Source: Burkholderiales bacterium (GTDB taxonomy: Bacteria > Pseudomonadota > Gammaproteobacteria > Burkholderiales > Thiobacteraceae). Taken from it: 64,000 nt of DNA. Positions 63,143 through 64,000 of the stretch are shown piece by piece. Position numbers and translations under genes: made by a program. The notes beneath the pieces were generated by a model, which ran no database searches, was not told the origin of the DNA, and saw only the letters and a program-made list of their open reading frames with translations. The stretch covers positions 1 to 64,000 of the forward strand of contig JAIMAL010000011.1 in assembly GCA_023511995.1 (NCBI GenBank), written 5' to 3'. Each line of letters begins with the position of its first letter. The stretch's first letter is position 1.

Positions 63143-64000
63143 GCGCTAGCTCCCAAAACGGCGGTGACCTTGACGGTCTTGGTGTCGGGAATTTCGGCGT
63201 GGGACAGTACCTTGAGCTGCGGCGCCACCCGGCGCAGGAAGCGGGACAGCAATGGCCGCAGCGGCGCCGGGACCAGAAGCACGGGTGGTAGCCCCTGGGC
63301 TTCCTGCTGCTGCACCACCTGGCGCGTCCGGGTGAGAAGTCGCTCGGCAAGACCCGGTTCCAGTCCCGGTCCCTGACCTTCGCCCACCTGGGTGGCCTGC
63401 AGCAGCAGCTGTTCCAGCTGGGGCTCGAGGGCGATCACTTGCAGCTCGTCGGTGCCGGGGAAGAGACCGGCCACGATGGAACGGCCCAAGGCGACCCGCA
63501 CGGCGGCGATGAGGTCGTCCACGTTCTGGGTGCGGGGGGCGTGATCGGCCAGGGTGTCGAGGATGGTCTTCATGTCGCGGATGTGCACCCCTTCCTCCAA
63601 GAGCCCCTGCAACACCTTCTGCAGGGTGCTCAGGGACACCAGCTTGGGCACCGTTTCCTCCACCAGTTTGGGGGATTCCTTGGCGATGTGGTCGAGGAGC
63701 TGCTGCACCTCCTCGCGGCCGAGGAGCTCCGCGGCATGGCTTTGCATCACCTGGGAAAGATGGGTGGCGATCACCGTGCTGGCATCCACCACCGTGTAGC
63801 CGTAGGTTTGCGCCTGTTCCCGCAGGCTGGCCTCCACCCACACCGCGGGAAGCCCGAAGGTGGGGTCCCGCGTGGGGGTGCCGGGCAGCGTGCCCAGGAC
63901 GCGCCCGGGATTGATGGCGAGAAATTGGCCAGGGAAAGCCTCGCCCCTTCCCACTTCCACCCCCTTGAGGGTGATGCGGTAGGCGTTGGGACGCAGCTCC
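63139..64000 (-). CDS. flhA: Flagellar export gate protein FlhA, C-terminal part (partial)
   Basis: The visible 287 codons are the cytoplasmic export-gate domain of FlhA. Typical sequence: YRITLKGVEVGRGEAFPGQF, GYTVVDASTVIATHLSQVMQ and HAAELLGREEVQQLLDHIAK. The frame is open to the window edge, so the membrane part lies beyond 64000. It binds FliI, chaperones and substrates in the type III export apparatus. Order flhA-flhF-flhG-fliA is that of polar flagellates. Confidence 0.95.
   Translation of the reverse strand, partial: ELRPNAYRITLKGVEVGRGEAFPGQFLAINPGRVLGTLPGTPTRDPTFGLPAVWVEASLREQAQTYGYTVVDASTVIATHLSQVMQSHAAELLGREEVQQLLDHIAKESPKLVEETVPKLVSLSTLQKVLQGLLEEGVHIRDMKTILDTLADHAPRTQNVDDLIAAVRVALGRSIVAGLFPGTDELQVIALEPQLEQLLLQATQVGEGQGPGLEPGLAERLLTRTRQVVQQQEAQGLPPVLLVPAPLRPLLSRFLRRVAPQLKVLSHAEIPDTKTVKVTAVLGASA

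Overview
The window is a contiguous piece of a high-GC proteobacterial chromosome. It looks betaproteobacterial: the gene orders 5S rRNA / rimP-nusA-infB-rbfA-truB-rpsO-pnp, rpsF-priB-rpsR-rplI-dnaB-alr-radA and tig-clpP-clpX-lon-hupB-ppiD, a hydroxysqualene route (hpnC-hpnD-hpnE) and a polar-type flagellar set (flhF, flhG, fliA and a MotC/MotD-type stator). A CbbY-type sugar phosphatase hints at a Calvin-cycle relative (Thiobacillus/Hydrogenophilales-like), but the genus cannot be fixed from sequence alone. No insertion sequence, prophage, integrase or CRISPR array was seen. Nearly all DNA is coding and gene ends often touch or overlap.

Layout. 1-98: 3' end of a 5S rRNA and its terminator. 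99-413: non-coding, with a 12-bp perfect hairpin, an extended -10 promoter and a terminator-like hairpin in the rimP leader. 414-8834: transcription/translation operon, rimP to pnp. 8994-11594: dksA with a coupled small gene, cbbY and folD. 11697-17350: tRNA-Pro, tRNA-Arg, then ribosomal proteins, primosome/replicative helicase, alanine racemase and RadA. 17437-22852: a protein-phosphorylation island with two PP2C phosphatase-FHA pairs around an oppositely oriented Ser/Thr kinase and TPR lipoprotein. 22845-26578: SDR protein and hpnE-hpnD-hpnC (squalene synthesis). 26657-35519: tRNA-Leu, trigger factor, ClpP, ClpX, Lon (sigma-32-like promoter), HU, tRNA-Val, tRNA-Asp, PpiD. 35603-43012: fabI and a four-gene peptide ABC importer. 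43039-44661: MltD-like lytic transglycosylase. 44773-64000: flagellar genes flgBCDEFGHIJ and flgKL (minus strand), a diguanylate cyclase, flgA-flgM-flgN (plus strand), then motC-motD, fliA, flhG, flhF and the 3' part of flhA (minus strand), running off the end.

How they work together. The flagellar block shows its regulatory hierarchy: a sigma-54-type promoter before flgB, sigma-28-type promoters before flgK and flgM, and both sigma-28 (fliA) and its anti-sigma factor (flgM) starting at TTG. The most interesting non-textbook items are (i) the duplicated PP2C-FHA pairs around one kinase with no secretion genes nearby, (ii) two mutually exclusive hairpins over the flgK ribosome-binding site, (iii) an SDR protein lacking the catalytic Ser and Tyr, (iv) an FlhG whose Walker A lysines are both arginine, and (v) the rimP leader attenuator-like hairpin. 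Promoters, hairpins and start codons were read by eye and are hypotheses.
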